From NCBI GenBank assembly GCA_051005375.1, contig JBPCJK010000079.1, forward strand, positions 1 through 37,987: 37,987 nucleotides of DNA, read 5' to 3'. Origin of the DNA: JADDRA01 sp051005375. Its GTDB lineage: Bacteria > Actinomycetota > Acidimicrobiia > Acidimicrobiales > CADCSY01. The translations under genes and the position numbers were made by a program. Under the pieces are notes generated by a model. The model searched no databases and was not told the DNA's origin. It saw nothing but the letters and a program-made list of their open reading frames with translations. Shown here piece after piece: positions 15,187 through 23,328 of this stretch (position 1 is its first letter; each line of letters begins with the position of its first letter).

Positions 15187-16110
15187 TCAGCCCCGGCCGT
15201 GCTTGGAACGGCCCAGGCGGGGATCCAACACGTCGCGCAGGCCGTCACCCAGGAGGTTCAGCCCGATGACCGTGAGGCTGATGGCCAGTCCGGGCCAGAT
15301 CATCAGCTCGGGCGCCGTCTGGAGGAACAGCCGGCTCTGGTTGATCATCGACCCCCACTCCGGGGTGGGGGGCTTGACCCCGAGCCCGAAGAAGCCCAGG
15401 GCGGCGAGGGCGAGGATGAGCTTGCCGGTCTGGAGGCTGGCCAGGACCACGACCGGCGGCACCACGTTGGGCAGGATGTGGCGAACCAGGAGGCGTCGGT
15501 CACGAGCCCCCAGCGCCAGTGACGCCCGCACGAAGCCCCGTTCCCGCAGCGCCAGCACCAGGCCACGGACGACTCGGGCGTACTCGTCCCAGGTGATCAC
15601 CACCAAGGCGATCATCACGTTCTTCAGCCCCGGTCCCAGCGTGCCCACGATGGCCAGGTAGAGGATGAGGCTGGGGAAGGCGAGGAGGACGTCGACCACC
15701 CGCATCAACACCGTGTCGAGGCGCCCGCCGTAGTAGCCGGACGCCGTACCCACGATGACGCCGATGGTGATGACGATGGCCGTGGCAGCCACCGCCGTGC
15801 CTAGCGACCAGCGGGCGCCGAAGAGCAGGCGGCTGAAGGTGTCCCGGCCCAGTTGGTCGGTGCCGAGGAGGTGCTGCCAGCTCGTCCCCTGGAGCCGGTT
15901 GGTGGCGTCGACGGCAGAGGGGTCGTAGGGCGCCAGCAGGGGCGCCGATACCGCGGCCAGGACGAACACGCTGACCAGGATCAGACCGACCATCGCCAGG
16001 GGGTCGCGCAGGAGGCGCCGGAGCAGCGAGCCTCGAGGGGTGAGGACCACATCGGCGCTGTCCGGGTGCACGGTCAGCCCGTGCGGCTCGGTGGTGGTCT
16101 CAACCGCCAC
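15187..16110 (-). CDS. Peptide/nickel-type ABC transporter permease (DppC/OppC-like)
   Basis: The GTG start at 16110 (VAVETTTEPHG) is preferred because it overlaps the end of the partner permease gene by 11 bp; upstream in-frame sequence is low-quality Ser/Thr-rich and lies inside that gene. The product has 307 residues with an N-terminal helix (LAMVGLILVSVFVLAAVSAP), LAPYDPSAVDATNRLQGTS, HLLGTDQLGRDTFSRLLFGA (the OppC signature) and the EAA-type loop VRASLALGARDRRLLVRHIL. It forms the membrane pore with the DppB-like subunit. Confidence 0.92.
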   Translation of the reverse strand: MAVETTTEPHGLTVHPDSADVVLTPRGSLLRRLLRDPLAMVGLILVSVFVLAAVSAPLLAPYDPSAVDATNRLQGTSWQHLLGTDQLGRDTFSRLLFGARWSLGTAVAATAIVITIGVIVGTASGYYGGRLDTVLMRVVDVLLAFPSLILYLAIVGTLGPGLKNVMIALVVITWDEYARVVRGLVLALRERGFVRASLALGARDRRLLVRHILPNVVPPVVVLASLQTGKLILALAALGFFGLGVKPPTPEWGSMINQSRLFLQTAPELMIWPGLAISLTVIGLNLLGDGLRDVLDPRLGRSKHGRG

Positions 16111-17059
16111 GGGCGGCCACCCCTTCTCCGCCGAGTCGGATCCTGGGGTCGAGACGGACGTAGATGACGTCGACCAGAAGGTTGACGACCACGAAGAGGG
16201 TGCCGGTGAAGACCACGAAGCCCTGGACGACCGGGTAGTCACGGTCGAAGATGGAATCGACGACGAACTTGCCGATGCCGGGCCAGCCGAAGACAGTTTC
16301 CACGATGACCGTGCTGGTGACGAGCACGCCGAAGATTACGGCTCCGTAGGTGACCAAGGGGACGAGGGCGTTGCGAAGGGCGTAGCGGAGGATGATCGTC
16401 CTCCGGTGCAGGCCCATGGCCCGGGCGGTGCGGACGTAGTCCTCGCCCAGGACCTCGAGCAGGCTGGAGCGGGTCAGGCGCATGAGGCTGGCGGTGGTGG
16501 CCAGGCCCAGGGTGAGGCTGGGGAGGACCAGGTGACGCCAGGTGCCGCGACCGGACACCGGCAGGATGCCGAGGCCCACCGAGAATACGATGATGAGCAG
16601 GTAGGCGAGCACGAAGCTCGGCAACGAATCGCCCACCAGAGCGCCGACGCGAGAGACGTGGTCAGCAAGGGAGTTGCGTAGGACTGCGGATGTGACGCCC
16701 AACGCCAGCGCGAACCCGATCGACACCAGGAACGCCGGCACGGTGATCTCTAGCGTCGCCGGCAGCCGCCCGGCGAGCTCTCCGTAGACGGGCTTCCCGG
16801 AGCGGAAGGACGTGCCCAGGTCACCGGTCACCGCTCCCGCCGTCCAGTGGGCGTACTGGACCAGGAACGGTTGGTCCAGGCCGTTCTGCTCCCGGAAGTC
16901 GGCCAGTTGCTCCGGGGTGGGAGGTTGGTCGAGCTCCCGGCCGAGGATGAGCTCGGCCGGGTCTCCCGGGGCCAGGCTGGCCAGGGCGAAGGCGAAGAAG
17001 GTGATGCCCAGCCACACCGGCGCCAGCGAGGCGATGCGGCGGGCAACGTAGGCGGTCAC
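16100..17059 (-). CDS. Peptide/nickel-type ABC transporter permease (DppB/OppB-like)
   Basis: The 319-residue protein starts at GTG 17059 (MTAYVARRIASLAPVWLG). The opening helix, SLAPGDPAELILG, the periplasmic LADFREQNGLDQPFLVQY, GDLGTSFRSGKPV, and the EAA loop EDYVRTARAMGLHRRTIIL followed by RYALRNALVPLVT are all DppB hallmarks. Six helices are expected. The order is binding protein - DppB - DppC, with a 55-bp gap before this gene and an 11-bp overlap after it. ATPase genes are missing from this operon. Confidence 0.93.
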   Translation of the reverse strand: MTAYVARRIASLAPVWLGITFFAFALASLAPGDPAELILGRELDQPPTPEQLADFREQNGLDQPFLVQYAHWTAGAVTGDLGTSFRSGKPVYGELAGRLPATLEITVPAFLVSIGFALALGVTSAVLRNSLADHVSRVGALVGDSLPSFVLAYLLIIVFSVGLGILPVSGRGTWRHLVLPSLTLGLATTASLMRLTRSSLLEVLGEDYVRTARAMGLHRRTIILRYALRNALVPLVTYGAVIFGVLVTSTVIVETVFGWPGIGKFVVDSIFDRDYPVVQGFVVFTGTLFVVVNLLVDVIYVRLDPRIRLGGEGVAARGG

Positions 17060-17114
17060 CGGCGCATCGCTGCTGTCCGCCCGACCTCGAACTGCTCGAC
17101 CGCCGTGGCGGGGA

Positions 17115-18791
17115 TCACTCCGAGCGGAAGACCGTCGACCACCGCTGGTTGGTGCTGGAGGGGTGAGGCTCCAGGCCCTGGACGTCGTCCTTCATGGCGT
17201 AGGTGCGGTAGACCCCGGCCAGGGGGATGCCGCCCACCTCGTTGTCGACCAGCTCGTGCATGGCCTCGGCTGACAACCGCTGCAGCTGCACCTGGTCGGT
17301 GGCCTCTTGGCTCTGGTCGATGATCCGTTCGAACTCGGTGTCGGGCCCGGGGGAGATGAACTGGGCGTTCTTGCCCGTGGCCTTGGAGTACCAACGCAGC
17401 GACAGCAGAAACGCCGGGTTGGCGTCGTTCTGGTTCGGACCCGAGAAGTCGAGGTCGTAGTTGCCGGTGTCGAGCCGCTCCCGGTAGGCGCCGGCGTCGA
17501 GCTGCTCGACCTTGCCGTTGATGCCGACCTCCTTGAGCTGGGCCTGGACGAACTCCACCTCGGTCAGGTCGATCCCGGTGCCACCTCCGGAGCCGCTGGG
17601 GTAGACGATGCTGAGCTCCAGGGGCCGGCCACCCTTGACCCGGATGCCGTCGGGGCCCATGGTCCAGCCGGCTTCGTCGAGTAGCCGGGCCGACTCCGAT
17701 CGGTCGTAGGGCACGCCCTTGACCATGCCCGCGAACTGGCCCAGGACTGCGGGAGGACCGACGGTTGCGACCTGCTCGGCGTTGCCGTCGAGCACGCCTT
17801 CGACGAAGGACTTCTGGTCCATGGCGGCGGCGACGGCTCGGCGCACCTTGACGTCGGCCAGCGGCTTGTCGGTGCCCGCCAGGTCCCGGCGGGCCACGTA
17901 CATCAAGAACACCTGCCCGACAGGGGCTTGCTCGATCTTCATGTCGCCCTGGTCCTTCAGGGTGGAGAGCACCCCTCGAGGGACGTCGGTGATCAGGTCG
18001 ACCTCCCCGTTCTGGAGGGCGAGGGTCCGGGTGGTGTCGTCGGGGATGAACCGGAAGGTGATCTTGTCGAGCTTGGCCGGCTCGCCCCAGTAGGCGTCGT
18101 TGCGCACCACCACCAGCCGCTCGCTGGGTACGTACTCGGCCACCTTGAACGGACCGGTGCAGGTGGGCTTGGGATCTTTCAGGGGGTCGCTGCCGGGAGC
18201 GAGGACCGAGTACGTGGGGTGGTTGATCTGCTCCACCAGGCGGAGGTTCGCCTTGGTGGGCGTGACCTCCACCGTCTTCGGGTCGATCACCTTGGTGGAG
18301 TCAGGCCCGAGGAAGGCGAAGCCGCTGGTGCTGGGTTCGGCCACCGTGTAATCGAGGCTATACTTGGCGGCGTCGGCGGTGAGCGGTGTCCCGTCACTGA
18401 ACTTGGGGCCATCCTTGAGCGTGAAGCGGAAGGTGTTGTCGCCCACCCGTTCCCACTTGCTGGCCAGTGACTCGGCCACCTTGAAGTCAGGGGTGAGCCG
18501 CACCAGGGTCTCGCACACGTCGGCGTTGAGCGGGTAGTTGGGGATGCGCTTCTGGTCGCTCTGAGAGGCGTCGATCCAGGGATCACCCCCATAGCCCACC
18601 ACCAGCTCTTGGACGGCGGCGGGCTTGACCGGGGTGTCACCGCCGCCGGCCGCATTGTCGCTTCCTCCACCGTTGCCGCTGCAGGCGGCAGCCACCAGGC
18701 CGAGCAGGCACAGGATAGCGACCCCCCTGCCTCTCCAGAACCGTCCGGGGACGGTGGCCGGGACACGGGATTGAACGGCGCGGAGGCGCAT
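17115..18791 (-). CDS. Extracellular solute-binding lipoprotein, family 5 (SBP_bac_5)
   Basis: The 558-residue precursor has a lipoprotein signal (VAILCLLGLVAAACSGNGGG, lipid cysteine at residue 37) and a Gly/Asn linker. The family-5 fold shows YPLNADVCETLVRLTPDFKV, ESLASKWERVGDNTFRFTLK, PKFSDGTPLTADAAKYSLDY, CTGPFKVAEYVPSERLVVVR, and VKVRRAVAAAMDQKSFVEGV. It is the first gene of the operon with the two permeases and is the receptor that hands solute to them. Peptides, nickel chelates or other solutes are possible. The divergent gap to 18955 contains a 15-bp dyad. Confidence 0.92.
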   Translation of the reverse strand: MRLRAVQSRVPATVPGRFWRGRGVAILCLLGLVAAACSGNGGGSDNAAGGGDTPVKPAAVQELVVGYGGDPWIDASQSDQKRIPNYPLNADVCETLVRLTPDFKVAESLASKWERVGDNTFRFTLKDGPKFSDGTPLTADAAKYSLDYTVAEPSTSGFAFLGPDSTKVIDPKTVEVTPTKANLRLVEQINHPTYSVLAPGSDPLKDPKPTCTGPFKVAEYVPSERLVVVRNDAYWGEPAKLDKITFRFIPDDTTRTLALQNGEVDLITDVPRGVLSTLKDQGDMKIEQAPVGQVFLMYVARRDLAGTDKPLADVKVRRAVAAAMDQKSFVEGVLDGNAEQVATVGPPAVLGQFAGMVKGVPYDRSESARLLDEAGWTMGPDGIRVKGGRPLELSIVYPSGSGGGTGIDLTEVEFVQAQLKEVGINGKVEQLDAGAYRERLDTGNYDLDFSGPNQNDANPAFLLSLRWYSKATGKNAQFISPGPDTEFERIIDQSQEATDQVQLQRLSAEAMHELVDNEVGGIPLAGVYRTYAMKDDVQGLEPHPSSTNQRWSTVFRSE

Positions 18792-18862
18792 GCGAGCTCC
18801 TTGACCTTGTTGTCGCTGGCAGTGCGGGAGCGGCGGAGACTACCAGCGGATTCCCAGTCACA

Positions 18863-18877
18863 GTAGATGCAATCTAC
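18863..18877. promoter_or_regulatory. 15-bp perfect dyad in a divergent promoter region (candidate operator)
   Basis: GTAGAT-GCA-ATCTAC (18863-18877) is a perfect 6-bp inverted repeat, and a second, overlapping repeat TAGATG...CATCTA spans 18864-18882. It lies in the AT-richest part of the 163-bp gap between the binding-protein operon (start 18791, minus) and the F420-type gene (start 18955, plus). The layout suits a dimeric repressor of either or both units. No regulator gene is adjacent, so the protein is unknown. Confidence 0.5.
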
Positions 18878-18954
18878 ATCTAGTGAGCAGCGCTGGCCGG
18901 ACGCCCGCCCCGTCGGGCCCGCCCCGGCGGCGCTCCGAGCTCTAGCATCGGCGC

Positions 18955-20115
18955 ATGGCGGCTGCCCCCACCACCACCCGGTGGACGGCGCACTGGGCCC
19001 AGCTGTTCGACGAGGTGGTCACCTCGGGGCTGTGCACCGGGTGCTCGGGGTGCGTGGTGGCGTGCCCCTTCGACGTGCTCGGTTACAACGACGCGGACGG
19101 CGTCTACAAGCCCTTCCACCTGGAGGAGGAGGGCGGCCCGGGCGGTTGCGGGCACGGCGAACGGGGCTGCACCTCCTGCACCCGGGCCTGCCCCCGCTTC
19201 CGCAGTTGGGAGCCCGAGATAGAGACCCACCTTTTCGGGCGCCCTCGTCACCGGGAGGAGGTGGACGGGATCTCCAAGGACATCATCCTGGCCCGGGCCA
19301 GCGACGACTACGTCCACCGCATCGGCCAGGACGGGGGGCTGGTGTCGGCCCTGCTCATATGGTGCCTGGAGCACGGCTACATCGATGCTGCCCTGGTCTC
19401 CTACCTGGAGGGCGACGGGTCGTCGTGGAAGGCCATCCCCGGCGGGGCCCGCACCCGGGAGGAGGTGCTGGCTGCCGCCGGCAGCCGCTACACCTACTCG
19501 GCCCCGCCCATGGCCTACGACGGGGCCGTGGCCGGCGGGGCCGAGCGGCTGGCCCTGGTGGGCATGAGCTGCCACAGCTCGGTCCCTCCCGTGATGACCG
19601 TGCGCAAGGCGGGCAAGCCGGCCCGGCGCTTCGCCCTGAACATCGGCCTGCTGTGCTCGAAGACCTTCGACGACGCCATCTTCCCCGAGCTGTTCGAGGC
19701 CAAGTATGGCCTGCGCAAGCAGGACATGGTCAAGATGAACATCAAGGGGGTGTTCCAGATCTGGATGCGCAACGGCGACTACCACGAGGTGCCCCTCAAG
19801 GAGTGCCACGCCTGGACCCGTGAGGGCTGCAAGTCCTGCCCCGACTTCGCCGCCGAGCACGCCGACATCTCCACCGGGGGGATCGGGAAGTTCAACGACT
19901 GGACCCTGACCATCGTGCGCACCGAGCTGGGCCGGGAGATCCTCATCCGCATGCTGGAGGACGGCAGCCTCATCGGCCGTCCTGGCGACGACGACCCCGG
20001 CGCCATCGACCTGTTGCACAAGCTCAGCGTCAAGAGCCGCAAGCGCTGGCCGGCGACGGCGGTCGAGGCTCCCCGCCTGGTCCCCGCGCCCGCTCCCAAG
20101 CCTGTCCCCGCCTGA
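18955..20115 (+). CDS. Coenzyme F420 hydrogenase/dehydrogenase beta-subunit family Fe-S flavoprotein (FrhB-like)
   Basis: The 386-residue protein has a ferredoxin-type cluster motif CTGCSGCVVACP at residues 27-38 and a second cysteine set (C65, then CTSCTRACP at 72-80), as in FrhB/FdhB N-terminal domains. GQDGGLVSALLIWCLEHGYI begins the FrhB N-terminal core; GMSCHSSVPPVMTVRK, NIGLLCSKTFDDAIFPEL, VKMNIKGVFQIWMRNGDY and CKSCPDFAAEHADISTGGIG continue into the C-terminal domain. These proteins bind FAD and Fe-S clusters and move electrons to or from F420 or a ferredoxin. No hydrogenase, formate dehydrogenase or partner oxidoreductase is next to it, so the partner is unknown. A small unknown gene follows after 14 bp. 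Confidence 0.88.
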   Translation: MAAAPTTTRWTAHWAQLFDEVVTSGLCTGCSGCVVACPFDVLGYNDADGVYKPFHLEEEGGPGGCGHGERGCTSCTRACPRFRSWEPEIETHLFGRPRHREEVDGISKDIILARASDDYVHRIGQDGGLVSALLIWCLEHGYIDAALVSYLEGDGSSWKAIPGGARTREEVLAAAGSRYTYSAPPMAYDGAVAGGAERLALVGMSCHSSVPPVMTVRKAGKPARRFALNIGLLCSKTFDDAIFPELFEAKYGLRKQDMVKMNIKGVFQIWMRNGDYHEVPLKECHAWTREGCKSCPDFAAEHADISTGGIGKFNDWTLTIVRTELGREILIRMLEDGSLIGRPGDDDPGAIDLLHKLSVKSRKRWPATAVEAPRLVPAPAPKPVPA

Positions 20116-20129
20116 GCCAGGTAGCGACC

Positions 20130-20717
20130 GTGATGGTGGACGCGCTCGACGGTGAGCGGGCCGAGCGAATAGTGCTGCGGCCGTCGGACCTTCCGGGTGG
20201 AGGATGGGAGGCGGCGCCGGCGCCCGAATCAGCGGCCGAGGCGGGCGACGACCTGCTCGACGCCTGCATGGCCGGCTTCCCCGACCCGGACGTGATGGCG
20301 TCGGCCGAGTCGTCCCGCTTCACCCGCAACGACGCACTGGCCTACTCGGTGGCGTGGGTGCTGGCGTCGGAGGCGGCCGCCGAGATCGCCTTAGCCACCC
20401 TGGCCCATGAGCGCTTCGCCTCGGCCTTTGTCGCCGGCATGGCCGCCGAGGTCGACGCCGAGGAGGGCTCGGCCGAGCTGCTCGGTCACGTCGCCGATCC
20501 CGTCGAGCCCCTCGACGCCGCCGGTCAGTCGGCTGCCCACCAGGCCCGGCTCACCGTTGCCAACGCCGAGGGGCTCATGGCCATCCACCTCGAGCTCCTC
20601 GCCCTGCGCGAGGACCGGGCGGTGACCCTGGTGATCCTGGCCGACAGCCCCGACCCCATGGCGCCGGCCGACGTGCGGACCCTGGCCGGACGGGTGGCCT
20701 CCCGCCTGTCAGCCTGA
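20130..20717 (+). CDS. Hypothetical protein, probably co-transcribed with the F420-type gene
   Basis: The 195-residue frame starts at GTG 20130 or ATG 20133, only 14 bp after the upstream stop, so it is likely in one operon with it. No signal peptide or membrane helix is apparent. Features are IVLRPSDLPGGGWEAAPAPE, LLDACMAGFPDPDVMASAES, SRFTRNDALAYSVAWVLAS and IHLELLALREDRAVTLVILA. The LRPSDLPGGGW opening recalls actinobacterial PknH-sensor-like or lipoprotein modules, but here without export signal. Codon pattern and composition support a real gene. Function not recognised. Its end overlaps the decayed HEPN gene by 9 bp. Confidence 0.65.
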   Translation: MMVDALDGERAERIVLRPSDLPGGGWEAAPAPESAAEAGDDLLDACMAGFPDPDVMASAESSRFTRNDALAYSVAWVLASEAAAEIALATLAHERFASAFVAGMAAEVDAEEGSAELLGHVADPVEPLDAAGQSAAHQARLTVANAEGLMAIHLELLALREDRAVTLVILADSPDPMAPADVRTLAGRVASRLSA

Positions 20718-21038
20718 GCTCTGCTGCACCCACTGGCTGACCGCCCTCACGAAGGAGTCTATGGTCGGCCAGGCCATCGAGATGCCCGACCACCTGGAGG
20801 TCGTCGACCTCGGCGTACTCGTGCACGAGGATGTTGCGAAAGCCCGCAGCGCTCGCCAATCGCTCGCCGGGCCCTCGGTCAAGGACTCCCTGGCGACCCA
20901 GGACCCTCAGCGCGTCTGCGTTGTCGGCGGCAGGTGCCCACGACTCCGAGGCGGCCAGGTGGTGGGCGACGTCGATGCAGCCTTCATTGGCTATGACGAA
21001 CTGGTACTTCAGCGCAAACCGTCATACGCGGCGCTCAT
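20709..21038 (-). pseudogene. HEPN-domain (DUF86-like) protein remnant
   Basis: After an ATG at 21038 that hits a stop within ten codons, a good HEPN body follows: LKYQFVIANEGCIDVAHHLA, NADALRVLGRQGVLDR, and AAGFRNILVHEYAEVDD. The catalytic RNxxxH motif (RNILVH, plus the family Tyr) is present. One extra base near 20755 breaks the last helix, which resumes as IDSFVRAVSQWVQQSSG and stops at 20709. About 40 residues that normally precede KYQF are missing. It would have been the HEPN RNase-like toxin of an MNT-HEPN pair. Confidence 0.7.
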
Positions 21039-21434
21039 CGACCACGGAGCCTCCCTTCGAAGAAGATGTGATCGAGCCGTTCTTGGCGAGGCTCCTCATC
21101 GAGGTAGACCTTGCGGGTCTGGGCCTGCCAGCGCACCCGGGCGGGGGGGTCGTCGTCGAAGAGCAGCCGGCCCCCACATGGCGACCCGGCCGGCCAGCTC
21201 GAGGGGGGTACCGTCGATCACCAGCAGGTCGACGTGGGCAGGCAGGGGAACCTTCCAGGGGGCCGGGGCGTCGTGGCCCCAACAGGCGGCGACGTCGAGA
21301 TCGCTGTCAGAGCTTGCCGTCCCCTTGGCCCGGCTGCCGTGGACGAAGGCGAAGCGGGCGCCGGCCTGGCGCAGCGCCTCGGTGGTCTCGGCTTCGACCG
21401 AAGCTGGTCCACGCCGACCATCTTGCCCGGCCAC
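21035..21434 (-). pseudogene. MNT-type minimal nucleotidyltransferase antitoxin, frameshifted
   Basis: The frame from 21434 holds EALRQAGARFAFVHGSRAKG and TASSDSDLDVAA: the GSxAxG...DxD nucleotidyltransferase signature. The expected end (RLLFDDDPPARVRWQAQTRK, VYLDEEPRQERLDHI, FFEGRLRGR) lies in another frame after the CCCCC run at 21171-21175, where removing one base restores a protein of about 132 residues. The restored stop overlaps the HEPN ATG (TGATG). MNT antitoxins silence HEPN toxins by adding nucleotides to the HEPN tyrosine. The pair appears dead unless the frame errors are artefacts. Confidence 0.75.
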
Positions 21435-21466
21435 GTCGCCCGCCTGGGGCGCACTAGACAGGCGCG

Positions 21467-22381
21467 GTGGAGCCGGGACTGCTGCGAGACGCCCTCACCC
21501 TGGTGGTGGGCCTGTTCACCGGTGTGCTGTCGGGGGCCTTCGGGGTGGGCGGGGGCATCATCTCCACCCCCGGCATCCGCCTGCTCGGCGTGGGCCCACT
21601 GATTGCGGTGGGGACCACGCTCCCTGCCGTCCTGCCCAGCGCCGTCAGCGGAGGGTTGCGCTACCGGGCCGAAGGGCTGATCGACTGGCGGGCGGTGGCC
21701 CTGACCGTGCCTCTCGGGATGGCCGCCTCCGTGGGCGGCGCCCTGCTCTCGGGCCAGGTCCCCGGCGGCGGCCACCTGCTCCAGCTCATGACCGCGGGGC
21801 TGTTGGGGCTCAGCGCCTGGCACACGGGACGGGACAGCGGAGACCGGGGGCAGGACGCCGACGCTGCCGCCGTCGACGCTAGCGCCGACTACGACATCGC
21901 CGAGGAAACGGCCGCCGAGGACGACGACGACGGTGGCGACGCCGCGGACAGCGCCGCCGACGCTCACGCCGAGGTGGGCGCCCACGCCGTCGCCGAGCAG
22001 GGCCACCGTCCGTCCTCGTTGCGCTATGCCGGCGTGGCCGTGGCCGCCGGTGGCCTGTCAGGCCTGCTCGGCATCGGAGGGGGGATGGTCCTGGTGCCCG
22101 GCCTCAACCAGGTCGGCGGACTCCCACTGCGGAGCGCCCTGGCCACGTCCCTCGTCTGCGTCGGGGCCTTTGCCGTGCCCGGCACCATCACCCATGGCCT
22201 GCTCGGCAACATCGACTGGCGGGTGGCGCTGCTGCTGGCCGTGACCGTGATCCCCGGTGCCCGCCTAGGGGCAGCGGCGTCGCTCCGCCTGCGGGACCGA
22301 CACCTGGCCCGGGTGGTCGCCGTCTTCCTCGGGGTGGTCGCCGTGGCCTACGCCATCGGGGAGCTAGCCGCCCTGTCGTGA
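21467..22381 (+). CDS. TauE/SafE-family permease with a large acidic loop insertion
   Basis: The 304-residue protein starts at GTG 21467. Both halves of the TauE/SafE repeat are visible: GLFTGVLSGAFGVGGGIIST (residues about 15-34) and GGLSGLLGIGGGMVLVPGL (about 195-213), each with the GxGGG signature; GTTLPAVLPSAVSGG and ATSLVCVGAFAVPGTI are the matching second elements. About eight helices, inner membrane. The family exports sulfite or other small sulfonates/organic acids. Between the halves, residues about 120-186 form a soluble linker very rich in Asp, Glu and Ala (TAAEDDDDGGDAADSAADA), which is unusual. Confidence 0.88.
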   Translation: MEPGLLRDALTLVVGLFTGVLSGAFGVGGGIISTPGIRLLGVGPLIAVGTTLPAVLPSAVSGGLRYRAEGLIDWRAVALTVPLGMAASVGGALLSGQVPGGGHLLQLMTAGLLGLSAWHTGRDSGDRGQDADAAAVDASADYDIAEETAAEDDDDGGDAADSAADAHAEVGAHAVAEQGHRPSSLRYAGVAVAAGGLSGLLGIGGGMVLVPGLNQVGGLPLRSALATSLVCVGAFAVPGTITHGLLGNIDWRVALLLAVTVIPGARLGAAASLRLRDRHLARVVAVFLGVVAVAYAIGELAALS

Positions 22382-22410
22382 TCGGTTGGCCGCCCCTGCC
22401 ACCTCTCGGC

Positions 22411-22500
22411 GTTCTGGCCCCAGGAGCGAGACGTTTCCCCTGCAGTTCTGGGGCCAGAACGAAAGGAATCAGGGCCGGGCGGCCACTCCTGGGGCCAGAA
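22411..22500. repeat. Three related palindromic units between convergent genes
   Basis: TTCTGGCCCCAGGAG (22412-22426) and CTCCTGGGGCCAGAA (22486-22500) are perfect 15-bp complements. Midway, GTTCTGGGGCCAGAAC (22445-22460) is itself a hairpin (7-bp arms, 2-nt loop) built from the same core. The three units can pair in more than one way. The site fills the gap between the converging TauE-type (ends 22381) and uracil-DNA glycosylase (ends 22513) genes, so bidirectional termination is likely; a mobile palindromic repeat is the alternative. Confidence 0.6.
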
Positions 22501-22512
22501 GTCGTGGTTGGG

Positions 22513-23259
22513 CTACGGCGCTCCCTCCAGCTCCCGGGCCCGGGTGAACACGGCGTCGAACATCTCCTCGGTCAAGGTGCCGGTGAAGGTGTTCTGCTGG
22601 CTGGGGTGGTAGGAGCACACCAGGTGGCGGCCCCCCGCCAAGGTGGCCTCGACCCCGTGGCCGAAGCGAGGACGGGGCCGGAGCCCAGACAGCCCGGCCA
22701 CCACCTGGTAGGCGAAGGCGCCCAGGGCCACCACCACCTGAACACCCCCCAGCACCTCCCATTCCCGGGCCAGGTAGGGCAGGCACTCCTGGCGCTCGGC
22801 CGGGGTGGGTCGGTTGGCCGGCGGGGCGCAGCGCACGGCGGCGGTCACGTAGGCCCCGACGAGGACCAAGCCGTCACCTCGGTGGTAGCTGGTGGGCTGG
22901 TTGGTGTAGCCCGCCCGGTGCAGTGCACGGAACACCCAGTCGCCGGAGCGGTCGCCGGTGAACACCCGCCCGGTCCGGTTGCCACCGTGGGCGGCCGGCG
23001 CCAGGCCCACCACCAGCAGGGTGGCGGCGGCGTCGCCGAAGCCGGGGACGGGCCTGCCCCAGTACTCCTGGTCGGCGAACGCCGCTCGCTTGTCGTGCGC
23101 CACCTGTTCTCGCCACGCCACCAGGCGGGGGCAGGCCCGGCACTCCACCACGTCGGCCGTCACCAAAGCCGGCGAGTCGAGCTGCTCTGAAGGGTCGCCC
23201 CGGAATCCTCGGGCTGCTCGCGGGGTCTTTTCAGCAGACGGGTTCCGGAGCTCGGCCAT
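22513..23259 (-). CDS. Uracil-DNA glycosylase, family 5 (UdgB type)
   Basis: The ATG at 23259 (MAELRNPSAEKTPR) gives 248 residues, normal for the family; the frame stays open further upstream but into the opposite gene. An Fe-S cluster is indicated by CRACPRL and the later cysteines (RCAPPAN, ECLPYL). Motif A is GLAPAAHGGNRTGRVFTGDR and motif B is SYHPSQQNTF. Other family marks are KRAAFADQEYWGRPVPGFGD and SGDWVFRALHRAGY. It removes uracil and other deaminated bases from DNA, a need raised by GC-rich genomes. It is divergent from the phosphomutase gene across 69 bp. Confidence 0.92.
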   Translation of the reverse strand: MAELRNPSAEKTPRAARGFRGDPSEQLDSPALVTADVVECRACPRLVAWREQVAHDKRAAFADQEYWGRPVPGFGDAAATLLVVGLAPAAHGGNRTGRVFTGDRSGDWVFRALHRAGYTNQPTSYHRGDGLVLVGAYVTAAVRCAPPANRPTPAERQECLPYLAREWEVLGGVQVVVALGAFAYQVVAGLSGLRPRPRFGHGVEATLAGGRHLVCSYHPSQQNTFTGTLTEEMFDAVFTRARELEGAP

Positions 23260-23328
23260 GGACGACCACGGTAGGTTGGCGGCATCGCCTCCCGCGCCCG
23301 CAAGCCCAAACCGCTCCCGGCCACGGTC

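Noticed and set aside
18880..20019. Minus-strand open frame opposite the F420-type gene
   Set aside because: Low-information sequence, opposite a gene with clear Fe-S cysteines.
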